Shown here piece after piece: positions 1 through 6,368 of a stretch of 9,755 nt of DNA. Numbering within the stretch: position 1 is the stretch's first letter; each line of letters opens with the position of its first letter. The position numbers were made by a program, and so were the translations under genes. The DNA comes from JANMEX01 sp031423755 (lineage in GTDB: Bacteria > Pseudomonadota > Alphaproteobacteria > Rhizobiales > Rhizobiaceae), in the NCBI GenBank assembly GCA_031423755.1, contig JANPGC010000211.1, positions 1 to 9,755 of the forward strand. Direction: 5' to 3'. The notes under the pieces are model-generated. The model had not been told where the DNA came from. It was given only the letters and a program-made list of their open reading frames with translations, and made no database searches.

Positions 1-697
1 CTGCGCCAAACTCGTCAAGCGCCAGATAGGCTTCGTTCTCCCAAGCCAGCAGAACATCGCCGATTTCACGCTGTGCAAAGGTGGTGGTGGAACCGCGCGC
101 GCCGGTATCGAGGACCGGGACGTGCTTGAACAGCGTGCCAATATAGTCTTTCACCTTGGCTTCATCGCCGCCGTATTCGCCGTTGGCCCAGGCCCAGGCC
201 GCCAGATAGTTCCAGCGTGCGCCGCCGGAGGTCTTCGGGTTTGGCGTGATCACTTCAACGCCGTCCTTGGTCAGATCACCCCAGTTGTTGATCGCCTTCG
301 GATTGCCCTTGCGGACGAGGAAAATAATCGTCGAAGTGTAAGGCGATGAGTTATTTGGCAGTTTGGAGCGCCAATCTGCCGGGATCTTGCCGGTCTTGGC
401 GGCGATGGCGTTGATATCGCTTTCAAGCGCAAGCGTGACGACATCGGCGTCCAATCCGTCAATCACCGAACGGGCCTGCTTGCCCGAGCCACCATGCGAG
501 GCCTGGATCGTGACAGTCTCACCCGTGTCCGCCTTCCACTTGGCGGCAAACACTTCGTTGAATTCCTTGTAGAGCTCGCGGGTCGGATCATACGACACGT
601 TCAGGATTGTCTGATCGGCAAAGGCCGGCGTCACCGACGGAAGTGCAACGGAAAATGCGAGCAGGCCTGCCAGCAGGATTGATGAGCGTCTGTTCAT
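1..697 (-). CDS. sbp: Sulfate ABC transporter, periplasmic sulfate-binding protein (partial, C-terminus beyond left edge)
   Basis: Periplasmic receptor that binds sulfate (possibly also thiosulfate) and delivers it to the CysTWA-type inner-membrane ABC importer. Translating the minus strand from 697 gives 232 uninterrupted residues running off the left edge. The family is usually about 340 residues, so roughly a third is missing. Residues 1-27 form a signal peptide (RR near the N-terminus, hydrophobic core, AFA cleavage site before DQT). The mature start ILNVSYDPTRELY, the segment SHGGSGKQARSVIDGLDADV (about 68-87) and NPKTSGGARWNYLAAW (about 153-168) are hallmarks of the Sbp/CysP ligand pocket. 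The start is fixed by a GGAGGC ribosome binding site (702-707) 4 bases upstream. An Rrf2 regulator gene lies just upstream on the same strand. Transporter permease and ATPase genes are expected past the left edge; this is inference. Confidence 0.95.
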   Translation of the reverse strand, partial: MNRRSSILLAGLLAFSVALPSVTPAFADQTILNVSYDPTRELYKEFNEVFAAKWKADTGETVTIQASHGGSGKQARSVIDGLDADVVTLALESDINAIAAKTGKIPADWRSKLPNNSSPYTSTIIFLVRKGNPKAINNWGDLTKDGVEVITPNPKTSGGARWNYLAAWAWANGEYGGDEAKVKDYIGTLFKHVPVLDTGARGSTTTFAQREIGDVLLAWENEAYLALDEFGA

Positions 698-701
698 GTC
701 A

Positions 702-707
702 GCCTCC
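702..707 (-). promoter_or_regulatory. Ribosome binding site of sbp
   Basis: GGAGGC on the minus strand, 4 bases before the ATG at 697. It fixes the start that precedes the signal peptide. A small dyad (CATGT/ACATG arms, 707-721) overlaps its upstream side. Confidence 0.7.
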
Positions 708-726
708 ATGTGTTGAACATGCGTAA

Positions 727-753
727 ACACTACTCAGTTGATAGAGATTAAAA
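727..753 (-). promoter_or_regulatory. Conserved upstream element of sbp (copy 1), putative operator/promoter
   Basis: This 27-bp stretch is 22/27 identical to 2163-2189, which lies upstream of the small gene at 1973-2110. Both copies share ACACTACT at one end and TTAAAA at the other (plus-strand reading), and both sit in the same orientation relative to their gene. It lies 30 bp upstream of the sbp start. On the minus strand it ends in TAGTGT, a possible -10 hexamer, but no good -35 stands 17 bp before it. An operator for the adjacent Rrf2 regulator is a reasonable inference that the sequence alone does not prove. Confidence 0.45.
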
Positions 754-813
754 AACTCCGGAAAGCCCAATTTTGATGCCACAAAGAAAACAACATTCCA
801 AAAAGCCGCAGTT

Positions 814-1236
814 TCAAGCATCATTTGTTTCGAGGGAGTCACGGATGGATGTCTTGTCCAACACCTCGCGGGTTGCAAGCGCCACATTGGCAAAGACCTT
901 GCGTATTTCGCAGCTCCCTTCGTCCTTGCAATCCTCGCATTTCCTGTAGGCGATGATGCTCAGGCATGGCAACGGAGCGATAGGTCCGTCGATCAGCCGC
1001 AGCACCTCGCCATATGTCACGTCTTGCGGCTCGCGCAGCATCATATAGCCACCGACCTTACCACGGCGGCTTTCGACGATGCCATGGCGCTTCAGTTCAA
1101 GAAGTATTTGTTCGAGAAACTTTTTGGGAATGCGCTGTTCGGCGGCAATTTCGGTGATGGACAATGAAATGCCCTTCTCGATGCCCGACAGCATCACGAG
1201 CGCCCGCAATGCGTATTTTGCCCGTTGAGATATCAT
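814..1236 (-). CDS. Rrf2 family transcriptional regulator with four-cysteine cluster
   Basis: DNA-binding regulator of the Rrf2/IscR/CymR family, 140 residues, the usual size. The N-terminus MISQRAKYALRALVML is the standard Rrf2 opening, which favours the start at 1236 over an in-frame ATG 54 bases further upstream. The winged helix-turn-helix spans about residues 1-75, with ITEIAAEQRIPKKFLEQIL (27-45) as recognition region and the RRGKVGGYML-like wing (about 57-67). C91, C100, C103 and C109 lie in the effector region, where IscR-like members bind an iron-sulfur cluster and others sense thiols or sulfur metabolites. No good ribosome binding site is visible: GGGG lies 11 bases upstream, inside a hairpin. 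Position directly upstream of sbp on the same strand suggests control of sulfate uptake (inference). Confidence 0.93.
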   Translation of the reverse strand: MISQRAKYALRALVMLSGIEKGISLSITEIAAEQRIPKKFLEQILLELKRHGIVESRRGKVGGYMMLREPQDVTYGEVLRLIDGPIAPLPCLSIIAYRKCEDCKDEGSCEIRKVFANVALATREVLDKTSIRDSLETNDA

Positions 1237-1244
1237 GACAAACA

Positions 1245-1282
1245 AAACCCCGGCGTCTGGGAGGAGAAGGACACCGGGGTTT
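1245..1282 (-). terminator. 13-bp hairpin with U-rich tail between the hydrolase gene and the Rrf2 regulator
   Basis: Arms 1245-1257 and 1270-1282 pair over 13 bp with one G-U (minus-strand RNA) around a 12-base loop. On the minus strand the GC-rich arm is followed by UUUUGUUUG, as in an intrinsic terminator. It lies 38 bp after the hydrolase stop, so it probably ends that transcript. It also ends 8 bases before the Rrf2 ATG, which is unusually close and could make it an attenuator or a translation-control structure for the regulator. Confidence 0.7.
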
Positions 1283-1320
1283 ATGCACAAATCGCTGCTG
1301 TTGCAAACGCATCGCGCGCG

Positions 1321-1929
1321 TCAGCAACCGTTGTGCAATTGCATGGAGGAATGAGCGCCGCCAACCGGCGCACGCTGGGCGCGCCGCCAATCGTCGGGAT
1401 TGCGGCTGAGGCTGCAGGCGATATCATAGGCTTCCGGCCAGCGCCCGTATCCACTTGCGACGTTGATATGGCCTGCGTCGCCAAGGTCGATCAACCCGGA
1501 TCCCCAGATGCCGGCATACTCGCGGGTTTTGAGCCAAGGCATGTAAGGATCTGTCCGGCTGGCCACGACGATGGATGGAAATGGCAAGCGCTTGCGCGGC
1601 ATTCTGCCGAATTCGATGCGGCCCGGATGCCGCGCCTCAGCCGCCTCCACATCGGCAGGCGCCACGAGCAGCGCGCCATCGACGTGTGCTGCTGCCGGAC
1701 TGTTTGCCAGATGGGCGATCAGCACTGCGCCAAGACTGTGGCCAACCAGCACTGCGCCGGGGTTGGCCATCAGGTCGGCCTCAAGCTTGTGCAGCCAAAC
1801 CCACAGAACGGGATGCGTCCAGCATTCCTGTTCAACCATCATCGCGTCCAGATCAGCGTCCAGCCAATGGCGCTGCCAGTGATCGGTGTCCGACCCGTTG
1901 TATCCGGGAACAATCAATATGCGGCTCAT
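1321..1929 (-). CDS. RBBP9/YdeN family serine hydrolase (alpha/beta hydrolase fold)
   Basis: Small cytoplasmic alpha/beta hydrolase of 202 residues in the RBBP9/YdeN family; the substrate is unknown. The opening RILIVPGYNGSDTDHWQRHW is the family signature (PGxxGSxxxHWQ). The catalytic triad is visible: the nucleophile elbow GHSLG with Ser65, Asp127 in SRTDPYM, and His154 in GDAGHIN. No signal peptide or membrane segment is seen. The start at 1929 has an AAGGA motif (1939-1943) 9 bases upstream. It lies 43 bp after the small gene at 1973-2110 on the same strand, so the two may be co-transcribed, and a terminator-like hairpin follows. The family is often annotated as predicted esterase. A role linked to sulfur metabolism is only suggested by neighbours. 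Confidence 0.93.
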   Translation of the reverse strand: MSRILIVPGYNGSDTDHWQRHWLDADLDAMMVEQECWTHPVLWVWLHKLEADLMANPGAVLVGHSLGAVLIAHLANSPAAAHVDGALLVAPADVEAAEARHPGRIEFGRMPRKRLPFPSIVVASRTDPYMPWLKTREYAGIWGSGLIDLGDAGHINVASGYGRWPEAYDIACSLSRNPDDWRRAQRAPVGGAHSSMQLHNGC

Positions 1930-1972
1930 CGGCTGAGATCCTTTTGTTGTTCAGGTTCAATATGTTGGAAGA

Positions 1973-2110
1973 TTATCCGAACCGGGCCTGCCGCTTTCGG
2001 AAAAGCCAGCGCAGCAGGCGTGGCGGCTGCGTTGCCGCCGAATTGCCTGGTCGTTTGAACGCATCTGAACTTTCAACGAGGCCGACATTGACGCCGAAAA
2101 ATAGAGCCAT
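1973..2110 (-). CDS. Small protein of 45 residues, unknown function
   Basis: Short reading frame starting MALFFGVNVGLVESSDAF and ending LLRWLFRKRQARFG before a TAA. I do not recognise the family. It is supported by a strong ribosome binding site, GGAGGG at 2118-2123, 7 bases before the ATG, and by the conserved element 2163-2189 upstream. The N-terminal dozen residues are hydrophobic. The C-terminal third is strongly basic (six Arg/Lys in the last fifteen residues) with Trp and Leu, suggesting an amphipathic, membrane- or nucleic-acid-binding tail. It is followed 43 bp later by the hydrolase gene on the same strand. An overlapping frame with an upstream ATG at 2154 has no ribosome binding site and looks like a shadow. 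The frame could also be a leader peptide. Without conservation data it remains a good candidate only. Confidence 0.55.
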   Translation of the reverse strand: MALFFGVNVGLVESSDAFKRPGNSAATQPPRLLRWLFRKRQARFG

Positions 2111-2117
2111 TTCAAAT

Positions 2118-2123
2118 CCCTCC
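2118..2123 (-). promoter_or_regulatory. Ribosome binding site of the 45-codon gene
   Basis: GGAGGG with 7-base spacing to the ATG at 2110, one of the best Shine-Dalgarno matches in the window. It is the main evidence that this short frame is translated. Confidence 0.6.
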
Positions 2124-2162
2124 GGACGCATTTGATCTTCGGTCCAGGTTCCATGATTCAAT

Positions 2163-2189
2163 ACACTACTAACTTTATCGAGTTTAAAA
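2163..2189 (-). promoter_or_regulatory. Conserved upstream element (copy 2), putative operator/promoter of small gene-hydrolase unit
   Basis: Second copy of the 27-bp element found before sbp (727-753). The five mismatches are scattered, while both ends are conserved. It lies 53 bp upstream of the small gene start and between that gene and the katG terminator, where a promoter is needed. On the minus strand TAGTGT could serve as -10, again without a recognisable -35. Confidence 0.45.
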
Positions 2190-2242
2190 TTTCCAATCTT
2201 GCGGCGCTCGGGCGGATTAATGTTCCAAGATTTCGCTGCAAC

Positions 2243-2277
2243 AAAAAAGGGCCGGAAGCGAATGCCTCCGGCCCTTT
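2243..2277 (-). terminator. Intrinsic terminator of katG
   Basis: On the minus strand a stem AAAGGGCCGGAGGC / GCUUCCGGCCCUUU (14 bp with one G-U) closes a 4-base loop and is followed by further U residues (run of six in total). It begins 18 bp after the katG stop codon, the expected place. Confidence 0.9.
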
Positions 2278-2295
2278 GCATCTATGCCCTGCCCA

Positions 2296-4515
2296 TTACG
2301 CGTGATCGAAACGATCCGCATTCATTACCTTGGTCCACGCGGCGATAAAATCATGCACGAACGTCTCATGAGCGTCGTCCTGCGCATACACTTCGGCGAT
2401 CGCCCTCAGTTGGGAGTTTGACCCGAACACAAGATCGACACGCGTTCCGGTCCACTTCAACGCGCCGGTTGCGCGGTCGTGGCCTTCATAGACACCACCT
2501 TCCGCCGGTTTCCAAACAGTGCCGGTGTCGGTCAAGTTGACGAAGAAGTCTGTCGTCAGCTGACCGGGGCGCGCCGTGAACACGCCGTGTCTGGTCTGAC
2601 CAGCGTTGGCGTTCAACGCACGCAGCCCGCCGACAAGGACCGTCATCTCCGGCGCTGTCAGCGTCAGGAGCTGCGCCTTGTCGATCAGCATTTCTTCTGG
2701 CGAAACCGAGTAGGCCTTCTTCTGGAAGTTCCTGAAGCCATCAACTTCAGGCTCCAGCGCCGAGAAGCTCTCAATATCAGTCTGATCCTGACTGGCATCC
2801 ATGCGGCCCGGCGTGAACGGGACCTTTGCATCATGTCCGGCAGATTTGGCCGCCTGTTCCACAGCAGCTGCGCCGCCGAGTACGATCAGATCAGCCATCG
2901 AGACCTTCTTGCCACCCTTCGTGCCTGCATTGAACACACTTTGGATGCCCTCCAGCACAGACAAAACCTTTGCCAATTGCTCAGGCTGATTGGCCTCCCA
3001 GTCCTTTTGCGGGGCAAGGCGGATGCGCGCACCGTTTGCGCCGCCGCGCTTGTCCGAGCCCCGGAACGTTGACGCCGAGGCCCAAGCTGTTGCGACCAGT
3101 TCGGAGATTGTAAGGCCGGAGCCAAGCATTTTGGCCTTCAGATCGGTAATGTCGTTCGCGTCGATCAGAAGATGATCGACCGCCGGGACCGGGTCTTGCC
3201 AGATCAGGTCTTCGCCCGGCACCTCATTTCCGAGATACAGCTTCTTCGGCCCCATATCGCGATGGGTCAGCTTGAACCATGCGCGGGCGAACGCATCCGC
3301 AAATTCCGCCGGGTTCTGGTGGAATCGCCGCGATATAGGCGCGTAGATCGGGTCCATGCGCATGGCCATATCTGCCGTCGTCATCATGGGACGATGCTTG
3401 ATGGATGGATCATGGGCGTCGGGGATCATGTCCTTTTCGGCCACGTTGACCGCATGCCATTGTTTTGCGCCTGCCGGGCTGCGCGAAAGCTCCCACTCAT
3501 AGCCGAAAAGCATGTCGAAATAGCCATTGTCCCATGTGGTCGGGTTCGGCTTCCACGCGCCTTCAATACCGCTGGTCGTGGTGTGAATTCCGCGGCCCGT
3601 GCCATATTTGTTGATCCAACCAAGACCCATGTCCTCAATGGCCCCGCCTTCAGGCTCAACTCCAACCAGCGTCGGATCGCCAGCGCCGTGGGCCTTGCCG
3701 AATGTGTGGCCGCCAGCGACCAGCGCGACGGTTTCCTCGTCGTTCATCGCCATCCGCTTGAAGGTCTCGCGAATGTCGCGACCGGAAGCGACCGGGTCCG
3801 GGTTGCCGTCCGGGCCTTCCGGATTGACATAGATCAGACCCATCTGCACTGCGGCAAGCGGGTTTTCGAGGTTGCGGTCGCCGGAATAGCGACTGTTCTG
3901 CTTGTCGCTGGTTGCAAGCCACTCGCCTTCCGCGCCCCAGTAGATGTCCTCTTCCGGCTCCCACACATCAGCGCGGCCGCCCCCGAAGCCGAAGGTCTTG
4001 AAGCCCATGGATTCCAGCGCGCAATTTCCCGCAAGGATCATCAGATCGGCCCATGAAATCCTGTTTCCGTACTTCTTCTTGACGGGCCAAAGCAGACGGC
4101 GGGCCTTGTCGAGGTTGCCATTGTCCGGCCAGCTGTTGAGCGGGGCAAAGCGCTGCGTGCCCGACCCTGCACCACCGCGGCCGTCGCCCGTACGGTAGGT
4201 GCCTGCGCTGTGCCAAGCCATGCGGATGAACAGCGGTCCATAATGACCCCAGTCTGCGGGCCACCAGTCCTGGCTTTCGGTCATCAGCGCGTAAAGGTCC
4301 TGCTTCAATGCCTGCAGGTCGAGTTTCTTGAACTCGTCGGCGTAGTTGAATGCGGGCCCCATCGGGTTCGACAAGGCCGAATGCTGGTGCAAAATTTTCA
4401 GGTTCAGCTGGTTCGGCCACCAGTCGCGGTTGGACCTTCCTGCGAAAGTCACGTGCTTTGTGCCGCCATGCATCACGGGGCACTTTGCTTCGCCCATATC
4501 GGTCATCACGTTCAT
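2296..4515 (-). CDS. katG: Catalase-peroxidase (hydroperoxidase I)
   Basis: Bifunctional haem enzyme that removes hydrogen peroxide by catalase and peroxidase activity; 739 residues, typical full length, with tandem class I peroxidase domains (about 50-420 and 450-735). Visible catalytic residues: distal Arg98, Trp101 and His102 in RMAWHSAGTYR, proximal His270 in GGHTFGKAHG. Tyr229 (GLIYVNPEGP) and Met255 (KRMAMND) complete the Met-Tyr-Trp crosslink needed for catalase activity. No signal peptide, so probably cytoplasmic. A GGGAG ribosome binding site lies 7 bases before the ATG at 4515. The gene diverges from oxyR across 196 bp containing an OxyR box, so peroxide induction through OxyR is expected. 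It ends in an intrinsic terminator. Nothing is broken or missing. Confidence 0.98.
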   Translation of the reverse strand: MNVMTDMGEAKCPVMHGGTKHVTFAGRSNRDWWPNQLNLKILHQHSALSNPMGPAFNYADEFKKLDLQALKQDLYALMTESQDWWPADWGHYGPLFIRMAWHSAGTYRTGDGRGGAGSGTQRFAPLNSWPDNGNLDKARRLLWPVKKKYGNRISWADLMILAGNCALESMGFKTFGFGGGRADVWEPEEDIYWGAEGEWLATSDKQNSRYSGDRNLENPLAAVQMGLIYVNPEGPDGNPDPVASGRDIRETFKRMAMNDEETVALVAGGHTFGKAHGAGDPTLVGVEPEGGAIEDMGLGWINKYGTGRGIHTTTSGIEGAWKPNPTTWDNGYFDMLFGYEWELSRSPAGAKQWHAVNVAEKDMIPDAHDPSIKHRPMMTTADMAMRMDPIYAPISRRFHQNPAEFADAFARAWFKLTHRDMGPKKLYLGNEVPGEDLIWQDPVPAVDHLLIDANDITDLKAKMLGSGLTISELVATAWASASTFRGSDKRGGANGARIRLAPQKDWEANQPEQLAKVLSVLEGIQSVFNAGTKGGKKVSMADLIVLGGAAAVEQAAKSAGHDAKVPFTPGRMDASQDQTDIESFSALEPEVDGFRNFQKKAYSVSPEEMLIDKAQLLTLTAPEMTVLVGGLRALNANAGQTRHGVFTARPGQLTTDFFVNLTDTGTVWKPAEGGVYEGHDRATGALKWTGTRVDLVFGSNSQLRAIAEVYAQDDAHETFVHDFIAAWTKVMNADRFDHA

Positions 4516-4643
4516 GTCTTTTCTCCCGTTGGATTATCCGGCTCGTGCGAAACCTTGTCTGTCGAGCGGCATATCGTCTGAAATCCGGCGAAACAGGCCA
4601 GCGCCGACAAGCGGCGAATATCCCTGCATCAAATTTGTCACCT

Positions 4644-4674
4644 ATCTTAATCCCATGCATGTGATAATTTCCAA
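4644..4674 (-). promoter_or_regulatory. Possible katG promoter
   Basis: On the minus strand TTGGAA (4669-4674) could act as -35 and TAAGAT (4644-4649) as -10, although the 19-bp spacing is long. The OxyR box lies about 20 bp upstream of this -35, a position compatible with activation. This is a weak call from hexamer matching alone. Confidence 0.3.
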
Positions 4675-4695
4675 TCGAAATGAGCGCCTGCGACA

Positions 4696-4710
4696 ATAGG
4701 TTTTTCCTAT
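4696..4710. promoter_or_regulatory. OxyR binding box (ATAG-N7-CTAT) between katG and oxyR
   Basis: A perfect ATAG-N7-CTAT dyad, the core half of the OxyR recognition pattern. The second ATAG/CTAT pair of a full 4-element site is poorly matched on either side. The box ends one base before the first oxyR ATG (4712) and overlaps the only Shine-Dalgarno-like bases there (AGG, 4698-4700). This suits negative autoregulation of oxyR and activation of katG from the same site. Confidence 0.7.
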
Positions 4711-4711
4711 C

Positions 4712-5614
4712 ATGACCATGACCCTTCGCCATATGCGCTATTTCGATGCTTTGGCGACCTCCATGCATTTCACCAAGGCGGCGGAGCTGGCGCGGATTTC
4801 GCAACCCGCACTTTCGGCGCAAATTGCCGATCTGGAGAATATTATCGGGGCGCAATTGGTGGAACGAAACAAAAGCGGCATCCGGCTGACTGACAAGGGC
4901 AGCGAGATGCTGGTGAAAATCCGCGAGATTCTGCAACAGGTGAAGCTGCTTGAGGAAAGCGCCAAGCCAAGCAAAGATGTGCTGTCCGGCAAGATCGCCA
5001 TTGGCGCCATTCCGACCGTCGCGCCCTATCTCATTCCCCGTCTGATACCGCTGCTGCGGCAGGAATATGCGGAACTCGATATAGAATTGCGCGAGGCGGT
5101 TACTGCAACGCTGGTTGACGAACTTTCTTTCGGACGCATTGACGTCATGATTGCTGCCTTGCCGATCGCCAATGCAGCGTTTGAGTCAGAAGTGCTGTTC
5201 ACCGACCGCTTTCTTGTCGCTGTTGCGGATAATGACCGCGATGTGCTGCACGGGCCGGTGGCGCAAGAGAGTTTCTCGCCGGAACGCCTGCTGCTGCTCG
5301 AAGAGGGCCACTGCCTGCGCGATCAGGCCTTGGACGTCTGCGGCACGGGCTCGCGGCGGCTGGTAAATTTCGGCGCGACGAGCCTGTCAACCCTGCTGCA
5401 ACTGGTCAGCAACGGACTTGGCATGACGCTTATCCCCGAGATCGCGGTCGATGTGGAGCGGCAGCGCAACGCCATGCGGATCGTTCGGTTTGATGACCCA
5501 CAGCCAAGCCGGACCATTGGCATGATCTGGCGCAAAAGCTCCACCAGTAAGTCCGACATAAAAACACTCGGCGAACTGATCCGCCGAGTGCATGTTCAAC
5601 CAATCATTGCCTGA
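4712..5614 (+). CDS. oxyR: Hydrogen peroxide-sensing LysR-type regulator OxyR
   Basis: LysR-family activator of peroxide defence genes, 300 residues. The N-terminal winged helix-turn-helix covers about 5-64 (LRHMRYFDALATSMHFTKAA, SQPALSAQI). The LysR substrate-binding domain covers about 92-295. Cys201 and Cys210 in HCLRDQALDVC have the same 9-residue spacing as the redox pair C199/C208 of E. coli OxyR, which separates it from generic LysR proteins. It diverges from katG, its likely target, and an OxyR box touches its start. The true start may be 4712 or the ATG at 4718; neither has a convincing ribosome binding site. The TGA at 5612-5614 directly abuts the convergent aqpZ stop, and the last codons carry the terminator-like hairpin used by aqpZ. 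Confidence 0.96.
   Translation: MTMTLRHMRYFDALATSMHFTKAAELARISQPALSAQIADLENIIGAQLVERNKSGIRLTDKGSEMLVKIREILQQVKLLEESAKPSKDVLSGKIAIGAIPTVAPYLIPRLIPLLRQEYAELDIELREAVTATLVDELSFGRIDVMIAALPIANAAFESEVLFTDRFLVAVADNDRDVLHGPVAQESFSPERLLLLEEGHCLRDQALDVCGTGSRRLVNFGATSLSTLLQLVSNGLGMTLIPEIAVDVERQRNAMRIVRFDDPQPSRTIGMIWRKSSTSKSDIKTLGELIRRVHVQPIIA
5560..5590 (-). terminator. Intrinsic terminator of aqpZ embedded in the 3' end of oxyR
   Basis: Perfect 9-bp inverted repeat CACTCGGCG / CGCCGAGTG (5565-5573 and 5582-5590) with an 8-base loop. On the minus strand the stem is followed directly by UUUUU and then AUG (5564-5557). It begins 24 bp after the aqpZ stop codon. It lies within the last codons of oxyR, so the same DNA encodes the OxyR C-terminus and stops the aqpZ transcript. 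Read on the plus strand there is no U tail. Confidence 0.8.
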
Positions 5615-6298
5615 TTAATCGCGGCCGAGCAGCGACTTCCAGATAATCGCGCCAAGCGCCGCGCCTGCAAGCGGTGCCACCCAGAACAGCCAGACCTGGC
5701 CAAGTGCGCCTGTATCGGCGAAAATTGCCGCGGCGAGCGAGCGGGCCGGGTTGACCGAGGTGTTGGAGACCGGGATCGACACCAAATGAATGAGCGTCAG
5801 GCCGAGGCCAATGGAAATCGGCGCGAAGCCCGCCGGAGCGGTCTTGGCGGTCGAGCCCAGAATGATGATCAAGAAGAACGCCGTCATAACCACTTCCATG
5901 ATCAAAACTGCCAGCAATGAATAGCCGCCGGGCGACAGTTCGCCATAACCGTTGGATGCAAAGCCGCCTGCCACAAAGCCTGCCTTGCCGGATGCAATGA
6001 TATAGAGCACCAACGCGCCAGCAATGCCGCCGGCAACTTGGGCGATCCAGTAGCCGATCATGTCCTTGAAATCAAAACGTCCGCCGAGCGCCAAACCCAA
6101 CGATACCGCCGGATTGAAATGTCCGCCGGAAATGCCACCGACCGTATAGGCCATGGTCAGGACTGTCAGGCCAAAAGCCAGTGAAACGCCCATCAGACCG
6201 ATGCCAACCTCCGGAAATGCCGCTGCCAAAACCGCGCTGCCGCAGCCGCCGAAAACGAGCCAAAACGTGCCGAAAAATTCTGCTGCCAACTTGTTCAT
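5615..6298 (-). CDS. aqpZ: Aquaporin Z (water channel, MIP family)
   Basis: Inner-membrane water channel of 227 residues with the six-helix, two half-helix MIP topology. The two NPA boxes are at 62-64 (GGHFNPAVS) and 183-185 (SVNPARS). The selectivity filter matches water-specific AqpZ rather than glycerol facilitators: Phe42, His171, Thr180 and Arg186. A strong GGAGGGG ribosome binding site (6304-6310) lies 5 bases before the ATG. The stop codon abuts the oxyR stop with no gap. It lies 70 bp downstream of the MAPEG gene on the same strand with no clear terminator between, so it may be transcribed both from its own promoter and by read-through from guaB. Likely role is osmotic water flux; peroxide passage is possible for aquaporins but not shown by sequence. 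Confidence 0.97.
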   Translation of the reverse strand: MNKLAAEFFGTFWLVFGGCGSAVLAAAFPEVGIGLMGVSLAFGLTVLTMAYTVGGISGGHFNPAVSLGLALGGRFDFKDMIGYWIAQVAGGIAGALVLYIIASGKAGFVAGGFASNGYGELSPGGYSLLAVLIMEVVMTAFFLIIILGSTAKTAPAGFAPISIGLGLTLIHLVSIPVSNTSVNPARSLAAAIFADTGALGQVWLFWVAPLAGAALGAIIWKSLLGRD

Positions 6299-6303
6299 GA
6301 AAT

Positions 6304-6310
6304 CCCCTCC
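6304..6310 (-). promoter_or_regulatory. Ribosome binding site of aqpZ
   Basis: GGAGGGG on the minus strand, 5 bases upstream of the ATG at 6298. A near-consensus site that indicates independent, efficient translation. Confidence 0.7.
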
Positions 6311-6368
6311 GAATCGAAGTCCACAACCTGCATATACAAGCTGGCACTGATTGAAGGTAGAGGGCGGG

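Noticed and set aside
1237..1290. 18-codon N-terminal extension of the Rrf2 regulator (ATG at 1290)
   Set aside because: The family begins at MISQRAKYALRAL; the extension is encoded by the hairpin and has no ribosome binding site.
1225..2058. Plus-strand open frame of 277 codons opposite the hydrolase and small gene
   Set aside because: Antisense to a hydrolase with an intact catalytic triad; composition rich in Cys, His and Arg is typical of a shadow frame.
1957..2154. Minus-strand frame of 65 codons overlapping the 45-codon gene
   Set aside because: No ribosome binding site; the GGAGGG in this region is spaced for the ATG at 2110 in another frame.
3172..4056. Plus-strand open frame of 294 codons opposite katG
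   Set aside because: Antisense to intact katG, no family resemblance and no upstream translation signal.
4643..4666. TATC...GATA dyad around ATGCAT in the katG-oxyR region
   Set aside because: Short 4-base arms far apart; does not match the OxyR spacing, so not called as a separate operator.
3968..4936. Minus-strand frame of 322 codons overlapping katG and oxyR
   Set aside because: Runs out of frame through katG and antisense through oxyR; no domain.
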